From Chthoniobacter flavus (GTDB lineage Bacteria; Verrucomicrobiota; Verrucomicrobiia; Chthoniobacterales; Terrimicrobiaceae), in NCBI GenBank assembly GCA_945863785.1, contig CAMBAQ010000134.1, positions 1 through 5,481 of the forward strand: 5,481 nucleotides of DNA. The letters run 5' to 3'. The notes below the pieces were generated by a model that made no database searches, was not told the origin of the DNA, and worked only from the letters and a program-made list of their open reading frames with translations. Position numbers and translations under genes: made by a program. Of this stretch, positions 1 to 5,481 are shown piece after piece. Position 1 is the first letter of the stretch; each line of letters opens with the position of its first letter.

Positions 1-1731
1 AATGGTAAACCCTCGCAGCGCAGCGCCCTCGCAGACCAGTCCGCCGCCGACATGATCAAATGAAAGGCGTAGCAAGGAACCTTCATGTTTTGCGGAACGG
101 AAGAGCGGCCCACTTGGAATCACGCTCACGTGACCGTAAGTCCGGTGAAGCGCATGGAAGGCCAGTCTCAGGCCGACATCCTTTTTATTGCGGGGATGAA
201 TGTCCTCCGCTTCGCCGATGTCGATGGCAACCGCCATGCCCGTATTCGGCAGAGCCAGCGCCATCGTCTGAGCCTCTCGCAGTTCCGCCCATTGGCTCTC
301 CGAGGGAACGGGCTGCCTTGCCATGTAGTTGGCGAGTTGCACGAAATAAAAGGGAAAGTCTCCCTGCCCCAACGCGCCGCGCCAGTTGCGGATGAGAACT
401 TGAAAGAGATCCCGGTATTGCGCAGCGCGATCGGCGTTCGATTCGCCCTGATACCAGATGACTCCGCGAATCGCAAAGGGCAGGAGCGGAGAGATCATGC
501 CGTTGAAGAGAACGCCCGGGGCCTTATAAACGGGTTCCACGGGCACTTGCACGAGACCGTAATCGGCTTCGACCGCATACCGCCAGCTTCCGGCAAGCGG
601 AACGCCGGCATCCCCCGCGCAATCCGGACAGCTGAGCTGCATGAATTCCGAAGGGCCGGTCATGCCTCCCGCGTATTTGTCGCTGTGGACGCGCACAGCA
701 ATAACATTACGGCCGGCTTGGACGAATTCACCGGGCACTGTGTAGATGCGCAGGTGAGACCAAGAATCTGCGCGCTCGGCCATGGTGATGCTGCCGACCT
801 GCACATTGTTAAAATAAGTCGTATCGCTCTTGTCGGTGGCGCCGATGGCAAGTCGCAGTTCGCGCCCGGCCCACCCCGCAGGAATCTCAATCGTTTTACG
901 AAACCAAACGATGCCGCTGTGATTCAGCCCCCGGCTCTGCCATGAGCCCGGCAAGACCATCTCCCGCCAATCAGCCTGCGGCTCCTCGATTGCGGCCCAT
1001 CCTTCCGCATGCTTCGTGTTTCCCTTGTCACGCGTCTTTTCCTGCTGCGCTTCCCACTCCTCCAGTTGCGAGGCCATATCCCGCAGGCCGTGCTCAAAAG
1101 TTTCCACGATCCCGCGCGTGGCGGGATTTTCCAGAAGAGCGTCCCATGCCGTCCAGGCTTCCGCAATCGTTCCGCCCCACGATGTGTGGATGAGGCCAAT
1201 GGGGACATTCAAGCGGCTTTGGATCTCCCTTGCGAAGTAGTAGGCGACTGCCGAAAAATTAGCGATCGTCTCCGGCGAGCAGGCGCACCAGGTCGCTCCG
1301 GCGATTTCTGATTCAGGAGTTCGCGAGGGCCGGTGAGGAACAGTGAAGAGACGGATCGCGGGGAAATATGCCTCAGTAAGTTCTTTTGCCCCGTTCTGAA
1401 CGCTCTTAAGGGGCCATTCCATGTTGGATTGTCCGGAGCAGACCCAAACCTCGCCGACAAGCACGTCGAAGATCACAAGGCTGCCTCCATCGGATGAGGA
1501 AACCTGCAACTCCGAGGGGTTGGCATTCGCCTTGAGCGGTGCCAAGCGGACGATCCAGCGCCCATCGAGATCGGCGCTGGCGGAGACTTGCTGTCCTGCA
1601 AATTGCACTGTCACCAAGTCGCCAGGTGAGCTTGTTCCCCATACGGGAACTGGGACTCCCTGCTGAAGGACCATTCCGTTTGTGAAGAGGGATGGAATTT
1701 TCATGGAGTTTGAGAAAGAAGAACCACCCAT
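1..1731 (-). CDS. Sialate O-acetylesterase-like carbohydrate esterase (SASA/SGNH family), C-terminus cut by window edge
   Basis: The frame stays open from the ATG at 1731 to position 1, giving 577 residues, so the 3' end lies outside the window. Family blocks are clear: an N-terminal beta region with NGMVLQQ and PVPVWG (about 18-32), VGEVWVCSGQSNMEWP (92-107) with nucleophile Ser102, TSWGGT (183-188), GVIWYQGESN (423-432) and DIHP (510-513) supplying the expected catalytic Asp/His. Residues about 250-360 form an inserted beta-sandwich resembling a galactose-binding or GH2 N-terminal domain, common in long members of this family. The family removes O-acetyl groups from sugars; in plant-glycan loci the substrate is often acetylated pectin or xylan rather than sialic acid, so the substrate here is inferred. 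There is no signal peptide, which suggests a cytoplasmic enzyme. The start at 1731 overlaps the GH78 stop (TAATG), so I prefer it. An in-frame ATG at 1704, just before the conserved region, is the alternative. Neither has a clear Shine-Dalgarno sequence. Confidence 0.9.
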   Translation of the reverse strand, partial: MGGSSFSNSMKIPSLFTNGMVLQQGVPVPVWGTSSPGDLVTVQFAGQQVSASADLDGRWIVRLAPLKANANPSELQVSSSDGGSLVIFDVLVGEVWVCSGQSNMEWPLKSVQNGAKELTEAYFPAIRLFTVPHRPSRTPESEIAGATWCACSPETIANFSAVAYYFAREIQSRLNVPIGLIHTSWGGTIAEAWTAWDALLENPATRGIVETFEHGLRDMASQLEEWEAQQEKTRDKGNTKHAEGWAAIEEPQADWREMVLPGSWQSRGLNHSGIVWFRKTIEIPAGWAGRELRLAIGATDKSDTTYFNNVQVGSITMAERADSWSHLRIYTVPGEFVQAGRNVIAVRVHSDKYAGGMTGPSEFMQLSCPDCAGDAGVPLAGSWRYAVEADYGLVQVPVEPVYKAPGVLFNGMISPLLPFAIRGVIWYQGESNADRAAQYRDLFQVLIRNWRGALGQGDFPFYFVQLANYMARQPVPSESQWAELREAQTMALALPNTGMAVAIDIGEAEDIHPRNKKDVGLRLAFHALHRTYGHVSVIPSGPLFRSAKHEGSLLRLSFDHVGGGLVCEGAALRGFTI

Positions 1732-3281
1732 TACGCAGGCGGGCGCTGTAGATTGCTCCGGGCCAGAAACCAGACCGGCGTGCAACTCCATGCGTGGCAG
1801 TAGCTGTTTAAAAGATGCGTTCCGTAGGGGCTGCGTTTTTCGTCAGCCGTATCCCACACCTCAGGGAAAACATCCAAGCCCGCACGGAGCATGCCCCCCC
1901 AGTAGGAACGCATTAATTCTAATGCCTGCTCCTGACGTCCAATCCCGACGAGCGCTTCAAGGCAGTAGTGCATGAGATATGGTCCACCGGGCAGCACAGC
2001 CGCCTCCAGCGTTTGAATCCGATCAAAGGCCCCTCTGGCCTCGTCCGGCGAAAGGATTTCCGCCATCGTCAGCCAGGCCCACGCGGCCCAGGAAACCTGT
2101 CCACTGGAGTTTTGAGGCAGGGCCTCCGGGCTGACGAAGGCTTTGCGGGCTATGTCGCGCAACTCACCAAGGCGCGACTCCAAGTCCACAACCTCCCGCG
2201 ACTGCCCGAGGCGCCGCGCCAGACTCAGGGCGCGATTCACACACCAGATCACAAGCCCATGGACACACGGTTGCTTTTCCAGGCCCTTCTGCCAGTCGAT
2301 AAACCACCAGAGGTTTTCCGGATAGTTTCCAGAGCCGTCGCGCATTCCGATCAAGATCTCCAGTTGCCGCACGGCAACAGGCAGCAACTCGATACCGGTG
2401 GCCTCGTCGCCTGTGTCATCGACATAATCGGCAAGGGTCGCCGCAAACAAAGCGGGATAATCCATGGCGTAGGATTGCCCGTTGTGCGGCTGGGGTTCCT
2501 CATACAGGCAGGAGGGCACGAGACCGTCTTCGCGGGCCACGGCGGCAAAGAGATAGAGACAGCGTTTCACCATGTCGAACCGGCGGAAGCTGACGCTGTT
2601 GGCGAGCGCCTGGAGCCGCAAGTCGCCGATCCAAAGCCTGCGATCACGCTTGGGGCCGTCTTCAAACACGGTCTGCATGCAGTCGCGCAGGGTCCGCAGA
2701 CTGGCTATGGCAATGGCCTGGTCACCCGCACACAGGAACTTGGAAACCCATGGAGCCAAATCCTGCGGCACCGCCGCGACACACTCACACTCGATATCAA
2801 GAAGACGGATCCGGAAGGCATGTGCACGAACCCCAACGACCTCAACCCTCACATAGCGGAAGGCATAACGTCGCGGCAGCGCCAACTCATGCGGGAGGGA
2901 GTCAAAGGTCACCACCTCGTCCTGCAGCCAGTTGCGACTGAGGCTTCCCACGAACGGATCGAAAGGCTCGACCAACTCGGCAGGGACTTCCGCAAAAATG
3001 AACTTCAGCCGGACTGGCGAATCGTTGAAGCAGCGATCAGACTCCACGCGCAACCGGAGGCGCCCAACCCGGTGTTCGCCAAAGTCCAAAATAACAGCAT
3101 CCCCATCGGCAAAAGCGGGCAAGCCCCCCGGATCACACGTCTCAGCCTCGACCTGCCATCCCTGAAAAGCAGCCGGGTTCGCAACGACCTTGACCAGACG
3201 CTGTGGTTTGATCGTTTCCCGGCAGAGCGGGGGCTTGAGGGCATCCGCGATTTCCAGCCAGCGAGAGACCGTTTCATTCAT
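1731..3281 (-). CDS. GH78-type alpha-L-rhamnosidase-like protein
   Basis: This intact 516-residue protein has an N-terminal beta-rich part (about 25-165) followed by a helical region (about 175-505) matching the (alpha/alpha)6 barrel of GH78 alpha-L-rhamnosidases, which release terminal L-rhamnose from glycans and glycosides. Landmarks are EDGPKRDRRLWIGD (207-220), aligning with the family motif DCPQRDERLGWTGD; MDYPALF (273-279); WWFIDW (325-330); FPEVWD (472-477), whose Glu474 fits the general base; and YCHAW (494-498). Arg214 sits where GH78 usually has the general-acid Glu, so the enzyme may belong to a divergent subfamily with altered chemistry or specificity. It is short for GH78, lacks the usual accessory beta domains and has no signal peptide, so it probably acts on oligosaccharides in the cytoplasm. 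The ATG at 3281 has no visible Shine-Dalgarno sequence. Its stop overlaps the start of the esterase gene. Family placement is firm; activity on rhamnose is inferred. Confidence 0.85.
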   Translation of the reverse strand: MNETVSRWLEIADALKPPLCRETIKPQRLVKVVANPAAFQGWQVEAETCDPGGLPAFADGDAVILDFGEHRVGRLRLRVESDRCFNDSPVRLKFIFAEVPAELVEPFDPFVGSLSRNWLQDEVVTFDSLPHELALPRRYAFRYVRVEVVGVRAHAFRIRLLDIECECVAAVPQDLAPWVSKFLCAGDQAIAIASLRTLRDCMQTVFEDGPKRDRRLWIGDLRLQALANSVSFRRFDMVKRCLYLFAAVAREDGLVPSCLYEEPQPHNGQSYAMDYPALFAATLADYVDDTGDEATGIELLPVAVRQLEILIGMRDGSGNYPENLWWFIDWQKGLEKQPCVHGLVIWCVNRALSLARRLGQSREVVDLESRLGELRDIARKAFVSPEALPQNSSGQVSWAAWAWLTMAEILSPDEARGAFDRIQTLEAAVLPGGPYLMHYCLEALVGIGRQEQALELMRSYWGGMLRAGLDVFPEVWDTADEKRSPYGTHLLNSYCHAWSCTPVWFLARSNLQRPPA

Positions 3282-3404
3282 AACGGGCAGGCAGCATATG
3301 CGTGAAAGGCGTTGGTGAAAGAAGAGGGCATATTTCGTTTCATCAGAATCTCGAGGATCGCGCCTTCCAATAGAATCAATCGACTCACACCCCGCTTTTC
3401 ACAT
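3282..3404 (-). other. Intergenic gap between aldolase and GH78 genes
   Basis: This 123-base gap holds no plausible gene on either strand. I see no hairpin followed by a T run that would end transcription after the aldolase, and no convincing -35/-10 pair for the GH78 gene. Read-through from the aldolase gene is therefore the simplest reading, making aldolase, GH78 and esterase one transcription unit. This is inference from absence of signals. Confidence 0.4.
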
Positions 3405-4238
3405 TTATGAGACGAGCAGTTTTGCGGCTTGAGCAGCGGTCGCTCCGTCGTGGACGATAGCCATCAGCGCAGCCACCATGCCGGCGGGGTTCTGGTGTTG
3501 AACCACATTGCGGCCATACACGATGCCGGAAACTCCCTGTTGGATGAGTGCCTCGGTGCGGGCGAGAATTTCCGCGTCAGGGGCCTTGCCACCTCCGCGA
3601 ACAAGAACAGGAATGCCTCCAGCGGCTTCGACGATTTTGTGGTAGATCGAAACGTCATCCGTGGGATCGGCCTTGATGATATCGGCGCCAAGTTCCACCG
3701 CCTGACGGACGAGGTGTTGGATTTTGACGACATCGCCATCCACCATGTAGCCGCCCGCCTCGCTGTTCGGGCGGAAAACGAGCGGTTCGACCATCATGGG
3801 CATGCCATAGTGGTCGCTCTCGAGTTTGAGCGCGCAGATGTTTGCAATGCACTGATTCGTGACTCCCGGCGCTCCGGGAATCTGGAAAAGATTCACGCAC
3901 ATGCAGGCGGCATCAAGACGAACGGCCTGAAGAGTCGGCTCCTCGATCATCGCGCTCAGCGCCTCGACGGGCAACTCGCGCCCATAGATATTTGCCACAT
4001 CCGTACGGAGAACGAGCGAGGGCTTTTGACGGCCCGGGATTTTTTGCAAATGGCGGGCCTGGCCGGTGGTAAGCTGAACCGCATCCGGAGCAGCTTTCAC
4101 AACGGTTTCCACAGCCTTCGCCATGTCCTCAATTCCTGTGAGAAAGCCAGGTTGGTTAAAAAAGCCGTGATCGATGGCGACATCAAAGCAGCGGCCGGAT
4201 TTGGAGTTGAAGAGACGGTTGAGGCGATATGTTTTCAT
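3405..4238 (-). CDS. Class I aldolase, DeoC/LacD family (DhnA/FbaB/LsrF-like)
   Basis: This complete 277-residue protein has the usual length for DhnA-type (beta/alpha)8-barrel aldolases, which form a Schiff base with the substrate and need no metal. The N-terminal DVAIDHG (19-25) is the conserved first strand. Lys189 in GADIIKADPTDD (184-195) occupies the Schiff-base lysine position, matching GAQIIKTYY in LsrF. VLVRGGGK (211-218) and GIVYGRNV (238-245) are the phosphate-binding strands, and PAGMVAALMAIVHDG (251-265) is the family's C-terminal helix. Members include fructose-bisphosphate aldolase FbaB, the LsrF thiolase and aminodeoxyheptulosonate synthase, so sequence alone does not fix the substrate. 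Its place ahead of GH78 and esterase genes and near uxaC suggests cleavage of a phosphorylated intermediate from rhamnose or uronate breakdown; this is inference. The ATG at 4238 has no Shine-Dalgarno sequence, but a promoter candidate lies just upstream. It appears to be the first gene of its operon. Confidence 0.88.
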   Translation of the reverse strand: MKTYRLNRLFNSKSGRCFDVAIDHGFFNQPGFLTGIEDMAKAVETVVKAAPDAVQLTTGQARHLQKIPGRQKPSLVLRTDVANIYGRELPVEALSAMIEEPTLQAVRLDAACMCVNLFQIPGAPGVTNQCIANICALKLESDHYGMPMMVEPLVFRPNSEAGGYMVDGDVVKIQHLVRQAVELGADIIKADPTDDVSIYHKIVEAAGGIPVLVRGGGKAPDAEILARTEALIQQGVSGIVYGRNVVQHQNPAGMVAALMAIVHDGATAAQAAKLLVS

Positions 4239-4260
4239 AAATTAGGAATGAGCGAAACTG

Positions 4261-4292
4261 ATTATATGCAATCAAAGAGATCAAACGGTCAA
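4261..4292 (-). promoter_or_regulatory. Candidate sigma70-type promoter of the aldolase-GH78-esterase operon
   Basis: On the minus strand a perfect TATAAT box (4266-4261) lies 22 bases before the aldolase ATG, and TTGACC (4292-4287), one base off the TTGACA consensus, precedes it. The spacer is 20 bases, longer than the usual 16-18, so the promoter would be weak alone or need an activator. TTTGAT occurs twice inside the spacer, a possible direct-repeat binding site. The predicted leader is only about 15 bases and carries no Shine-Dalgarno motif. The call rests on sequence match and position only. Confidence 0.45.
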
Positions 4293-4580
4293 TTCTTGTT
4301 GCTATCTAATACGCTTGATTCCTCGTGAATGATCGCAGCGCGTGACAGGATTTCCCTTTCAATTATCATCAAGGTCGTCGAGCTCATGTCTCGTCGAAAA
4401 TCGACACCATGTCAGCGTTTTCAAACATGAGTACAATAAGTGGTTGCGCTAGTCTTTATGAGCCTTTCCGGTCAGTCCACAGTCAAGTCACGTTAGGTAA
4501 AAGTCAGCTCTCAAAATCTGCCAGAGAGCGTAATTGAAGACGGCTTTCCTCCTATGCCTTTTTCCGTATACAGCGCGAGG

Positions 4581-4599
4581 TGGTCATACGATATGACCA
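4581..4599. promoter_or_regulatory. 19-bp dyad, possible operator
   Basis: TGGTCATA and TATGACCA form perfect 8-bp arms around the 3-base centre CGA. The size and TGGTC/GACCA ends resemble sites bound by dimeric regulators such as GntR/FadR-type proteins, a class that often controls uronate catabolism. It lies about 340 bases before the aldolase start, which is far for a simple repressor site. A second short palindrome, ATATG-AC-CATAT (4591-4602), overlaps it. No regulator gene is visible in the window, so the binding protein is unknown. Confidence 0.35.
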
Positions 4600-4617
4600 T
4601 ATATTCCATGTAATTGA

Positions 4618-4647
4618 CAGGTTTCAGAGCTGAGAGCATGAAACCTG
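4618..4647. repeat. Inverted repeat with 9-bp arms
   Basis: CAGGTTTCA (4618-4626) and TGAAACCTG (4639-4647) are perfect inverted copies separated by 12 bases. They could form a hairpin or be two half-sites of a regulator. No T run follows on either strand, so it does not look like an intrinsic terminator. It lies at the distal end of the deacetylase remnant, 18 bases from the 19-bp dyad. Confidence 0.4.
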
Positions 4648-4649
4648 AG

Positions 4650-4884
4650 GAAGTTGCAATCCGGTGCCAGAACCAGGGGGTCGGTTGGCTGCAATGCGGG
4701 ATTGGCGTTTGCAAGGGTGCTAGCGTAAAGATGACCCATCTCGCGAAGTTTTCGACAGCGTGCGGCGGGCAATGGCCGAAGGGATAGGCGAAGCAAACTA
4801 CCTTGCGGTTGAACAAATCCTCGAGGCGTGCCCGTCCCTTCACAACCTCGCGCTTTTACTCGGCGGCAGATGAAATGCCGTGAA
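4650..4884 (-). pseudogene. Remnant of a CE4/NodB-type polysaccharide deacetylase, frameshifted and lacking its N-terminus
   Basis: Pieces of one protein can be read in three frames. The first reads FTAFHLPPSKSAR (from 4884) and ends at a TGA at 4842-4840. The second reads REVVKGRARLEDLF followed by CFAYPFG (4795-4775) and PPHAVENF. The third continues from about 4738 as EMGHLYASTLANANP, then DPLVLAPDCNF, ending near 4650. Joined, they resemble the C-terminal half of a polysaccharide deacetylase: the xAYPFG block, a Y-A-R/S-T strand and the closing PxCHF-like block, where the usual His is Asn. The frame breaks fall at about 4843-4860 and 4736-4740. The N-terminal half with the metal-binding Asp-Asp motif is absent, because the remnant begins within about 30 bases of the uxaC stop. 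The family removes N- or O-acetyl groups from polysaccharides. Sequencing errors could make one frameshift but not the missing N-terminus. Recognition is from memory of the family. Confidence 0.55.
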
Positions 4885-4912
4885 ATATTTAGGATCATTA
4901 GAGACTTCACTT

Positions 4913-5481
4913 TCACTCATGAATGTGAACACTAGGAGTCGAAAAGCCGAAATAATCGCGCGCATTACGGTAGCTGATATCGGCGACTAAATCGCCGACC
5001 AGATTGGGATCGTCTGGGACGAGACCCCGCTGCATGTCGCGGCCGAGGATATTGCAAAGCAACCGGCGGAAGTATTCATGGCGAGTGTAGGACAGGAAGG
5101 ATCGGCTGTCGGTGAGCATACCTACAAATCGCGCAAGCACGCCGAGCTGCGAAAGCGTCTCGATTTGGCGGGCCATCCCTTGGAGTTGGTCGTTGAACCA
5201 CCAACCGCTTCCGAATTGCATTTTGCCAGCCGTGATGCCGTCTTGGAAGTTTCCGATCATAGTGGCAATGACTTCATTGTCGCGGGGATTGAGGTTGTAA
5301 ATGATCGTCTTGGGCAGGCTATTCTGACTATCTAGGCGGTCGAAATGGCGGGCCATGCCGGAGGCAACTGGCAAGTCACCGATCGAATCGAAGCCGGTGT
5401 CAGGCCCGATGCGGTTCAACATTCGCGTGTTCGTCGAACGCAGCGCGCCGTAGTGGATTTGCATCGTCCAGCCTTTGGCGG
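4913..5481 (-). CDS. uxaC: Uronate isomerase (glucuronate/galacturonate isomerase), C-terminal part, cut by window edge
   Basis: The visible 188 full codons are the C-terminal 40% of a protein usually about 470 residues long. UxaC converts D-glucuronate to D-fructuronate and D-galacturonate to D-tagaturonate, the entry step of cytoplasmic hexuronate catabolism, and has an amidohydrolase-type barrel. Diagnostic runs are [14 protein letters not shown] at the edge, [36 protein letters not shown] (about 5215-5189), [18 protein letters not shown] (about 5116-5063) and the ending NARDYFGF. The Asp and Arg of TDSR match catalytic residues described in characterised uronate isomerases, and the Trp of WWFND is also conserved. 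The last ten residues (STPSVHIHE and the preceding Phe) extend slightly beyond the common end. The start lies outside the window. No clear terminator follows the TGA at 4915-4913; the deacetylase remnant begins about 30 bases later. Confidence 0.95.
   Translation of the reverse strand, partial: AKGWTMQIHYGALRSTNTRMLNRIGPDTGFDSIGDLPVASGMARHFDRLDSQNSLPKTIIYNLNPRDNEVIATMIGNFQDGITAGKMQFGSGWWFNDQLQGMARQIETLSQLGVLARFVGMLTDSRSFLSYTRHEYFRRLLCNILGRDMQRGLVPDDPNLVGDLVADISYRNARDYFGFSTPSVHIHE

Larger units (their letters stand above)
4239..4649. other. Non-coding stretch upstream of the aldolase gene
   Basis: I find no credible gene in these 411 bases on either strand; the minus frames I checked at 4441-4510 close quickly. 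The end nearest the aldolase holds the promoter candidate at 4261-4292. The middle has a small dyad, GTCGA-AAA-TCGAC (4393-4405), lying between the longer-spaced arms CTCATGT (4383-4389) and ACATGAG (4425-4431). The other end carries a 19-bp dyad (4581-4599) and a 9-bp inverted repeat (4618-4647). It may combine a regulatory region with decayed sequence from the neighbouring deacetylase remnant. Confidence 0.5.

Noticed and set aside
85..945. Plus-strand open frame of 286 codons
   Set aside because: It lies opposite the esterase gene, which has the GVIWYQGESN and DIHP blocks on the minus strand; the plus product looks random.
924..1642. Several short minus-strand frames suggesting a broken gene
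   Set aside because: They are out-of-frame shadows. The true minus frame is uninterrupted from 1731 to the window edge.
1968..3305. Long plus-strand open frame of 445 codons
   Set aside because: It is antisense to the GH78 gene, whose translation carries clear family motifs; the plus-strand product shows no recognisable domain. Long antisense frames are common opposite GC-rich genes.
3299..3324. Repeated GTGAAAG in the gap before GH78
   Set aside because: Two 7-base copies 13 bases apart carry too little information to support a regulatory call.
3429..4328. Plus-strand open frame of 299 codons
   Set aside because: It is antisense to the aldolase, whose Schiff-base Lys and phosphate motifs are intact.
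4618..4647. Hairpin considered as an intrinsic terminator
   Set aside because: No run of T follows on either strand, and the 12-base loop is large.
4511..4916. Two overlapping 110-codon minus frames as real small proteins
   Set aside because: Each matches a deacetylase over only part of its length and the match passes from one frame to the other, so they are fragments of a broken gene.
1..5481. tRNA, rRNA, CRISPR array, insertion sequence or riboswitch
   Set aside because: I saw no repeat-spacer pattern, transposase motifs with terminal repeats, or tRNA-like structure on either strand.

Overview
The window comes from a GC-rich bacterial genome. All recognisable genes lie on the minus strand, so the biological reading direction runs from position 5481 down to 1. 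Protein resemblance, judged from memory and not by search, points to Verrucomicrobiota or a neighbouring group of polysaccharide degraders. The lack of clear Shine-Dalgarno sequences before the readable starts fits this but proves nothing.

Layout from right to left: (1) 5481-4913, the C-terminal part of a uronate isomerase (uxaC), cut by the window edge. (2) 4884-4650, a broken remnant that reads as the C-terminal part of a CE4/NodB-type polysaccharide deacetylase, spread over three reading frames. (3) 4649-4239, a non-coding stretch with inverted repeats and, at its end, a candidate promoter with a perfect TATAAT box 22 bases before the next gene. (4) 4238-3405, an intact class I aldolase of the DeoC/LacD (DhnA/FbaB/LsrF) type. 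(5) 3281-1731, an intact GH78-type alpha-L-rhamnosidase-like protein without a signal peptide. (6) 1731-1, a sialate O-acetylesterase-like (SASA/SGNH) carbohydrate esterase. Its start overlaps the GH78 stop by one base (TAATG), and its C-terminus is lost at the left edge.

Genes 4-6 look like one operon. With the uronate isomerase upstream they suggest a locus for taking apart an acetylated glycan or oligosaccharide containing rhamnose and uronic acid. Pectic rhamnogalacturonan is the obvious candidate; ulvan-like or other rhamnose/uronate glycans are also possible. The esterase would remove acetyl groups, the GH78 enzyme would act on rhamnosyl linkages, UxaC would feed uronates into central metabolism, and the aldolase would cleave a phosphorylated sugar or ketose. 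Neither carbohydrate-active enzyme with a readable N-terminus shows a signal peptide, so the work is probably done on imported oligosaccharides in the cytoplasm. The substrate is inference.

The most notable points are the Arg where GH78 enzymes normally carry the general-acid Glu, the decayed deacetylase between uxaC and the aldolase operon, a 19-bp dyad typical of an operator, and the stop/start-coupled esterase. I see no convincing new defence, mobile or RNA system.
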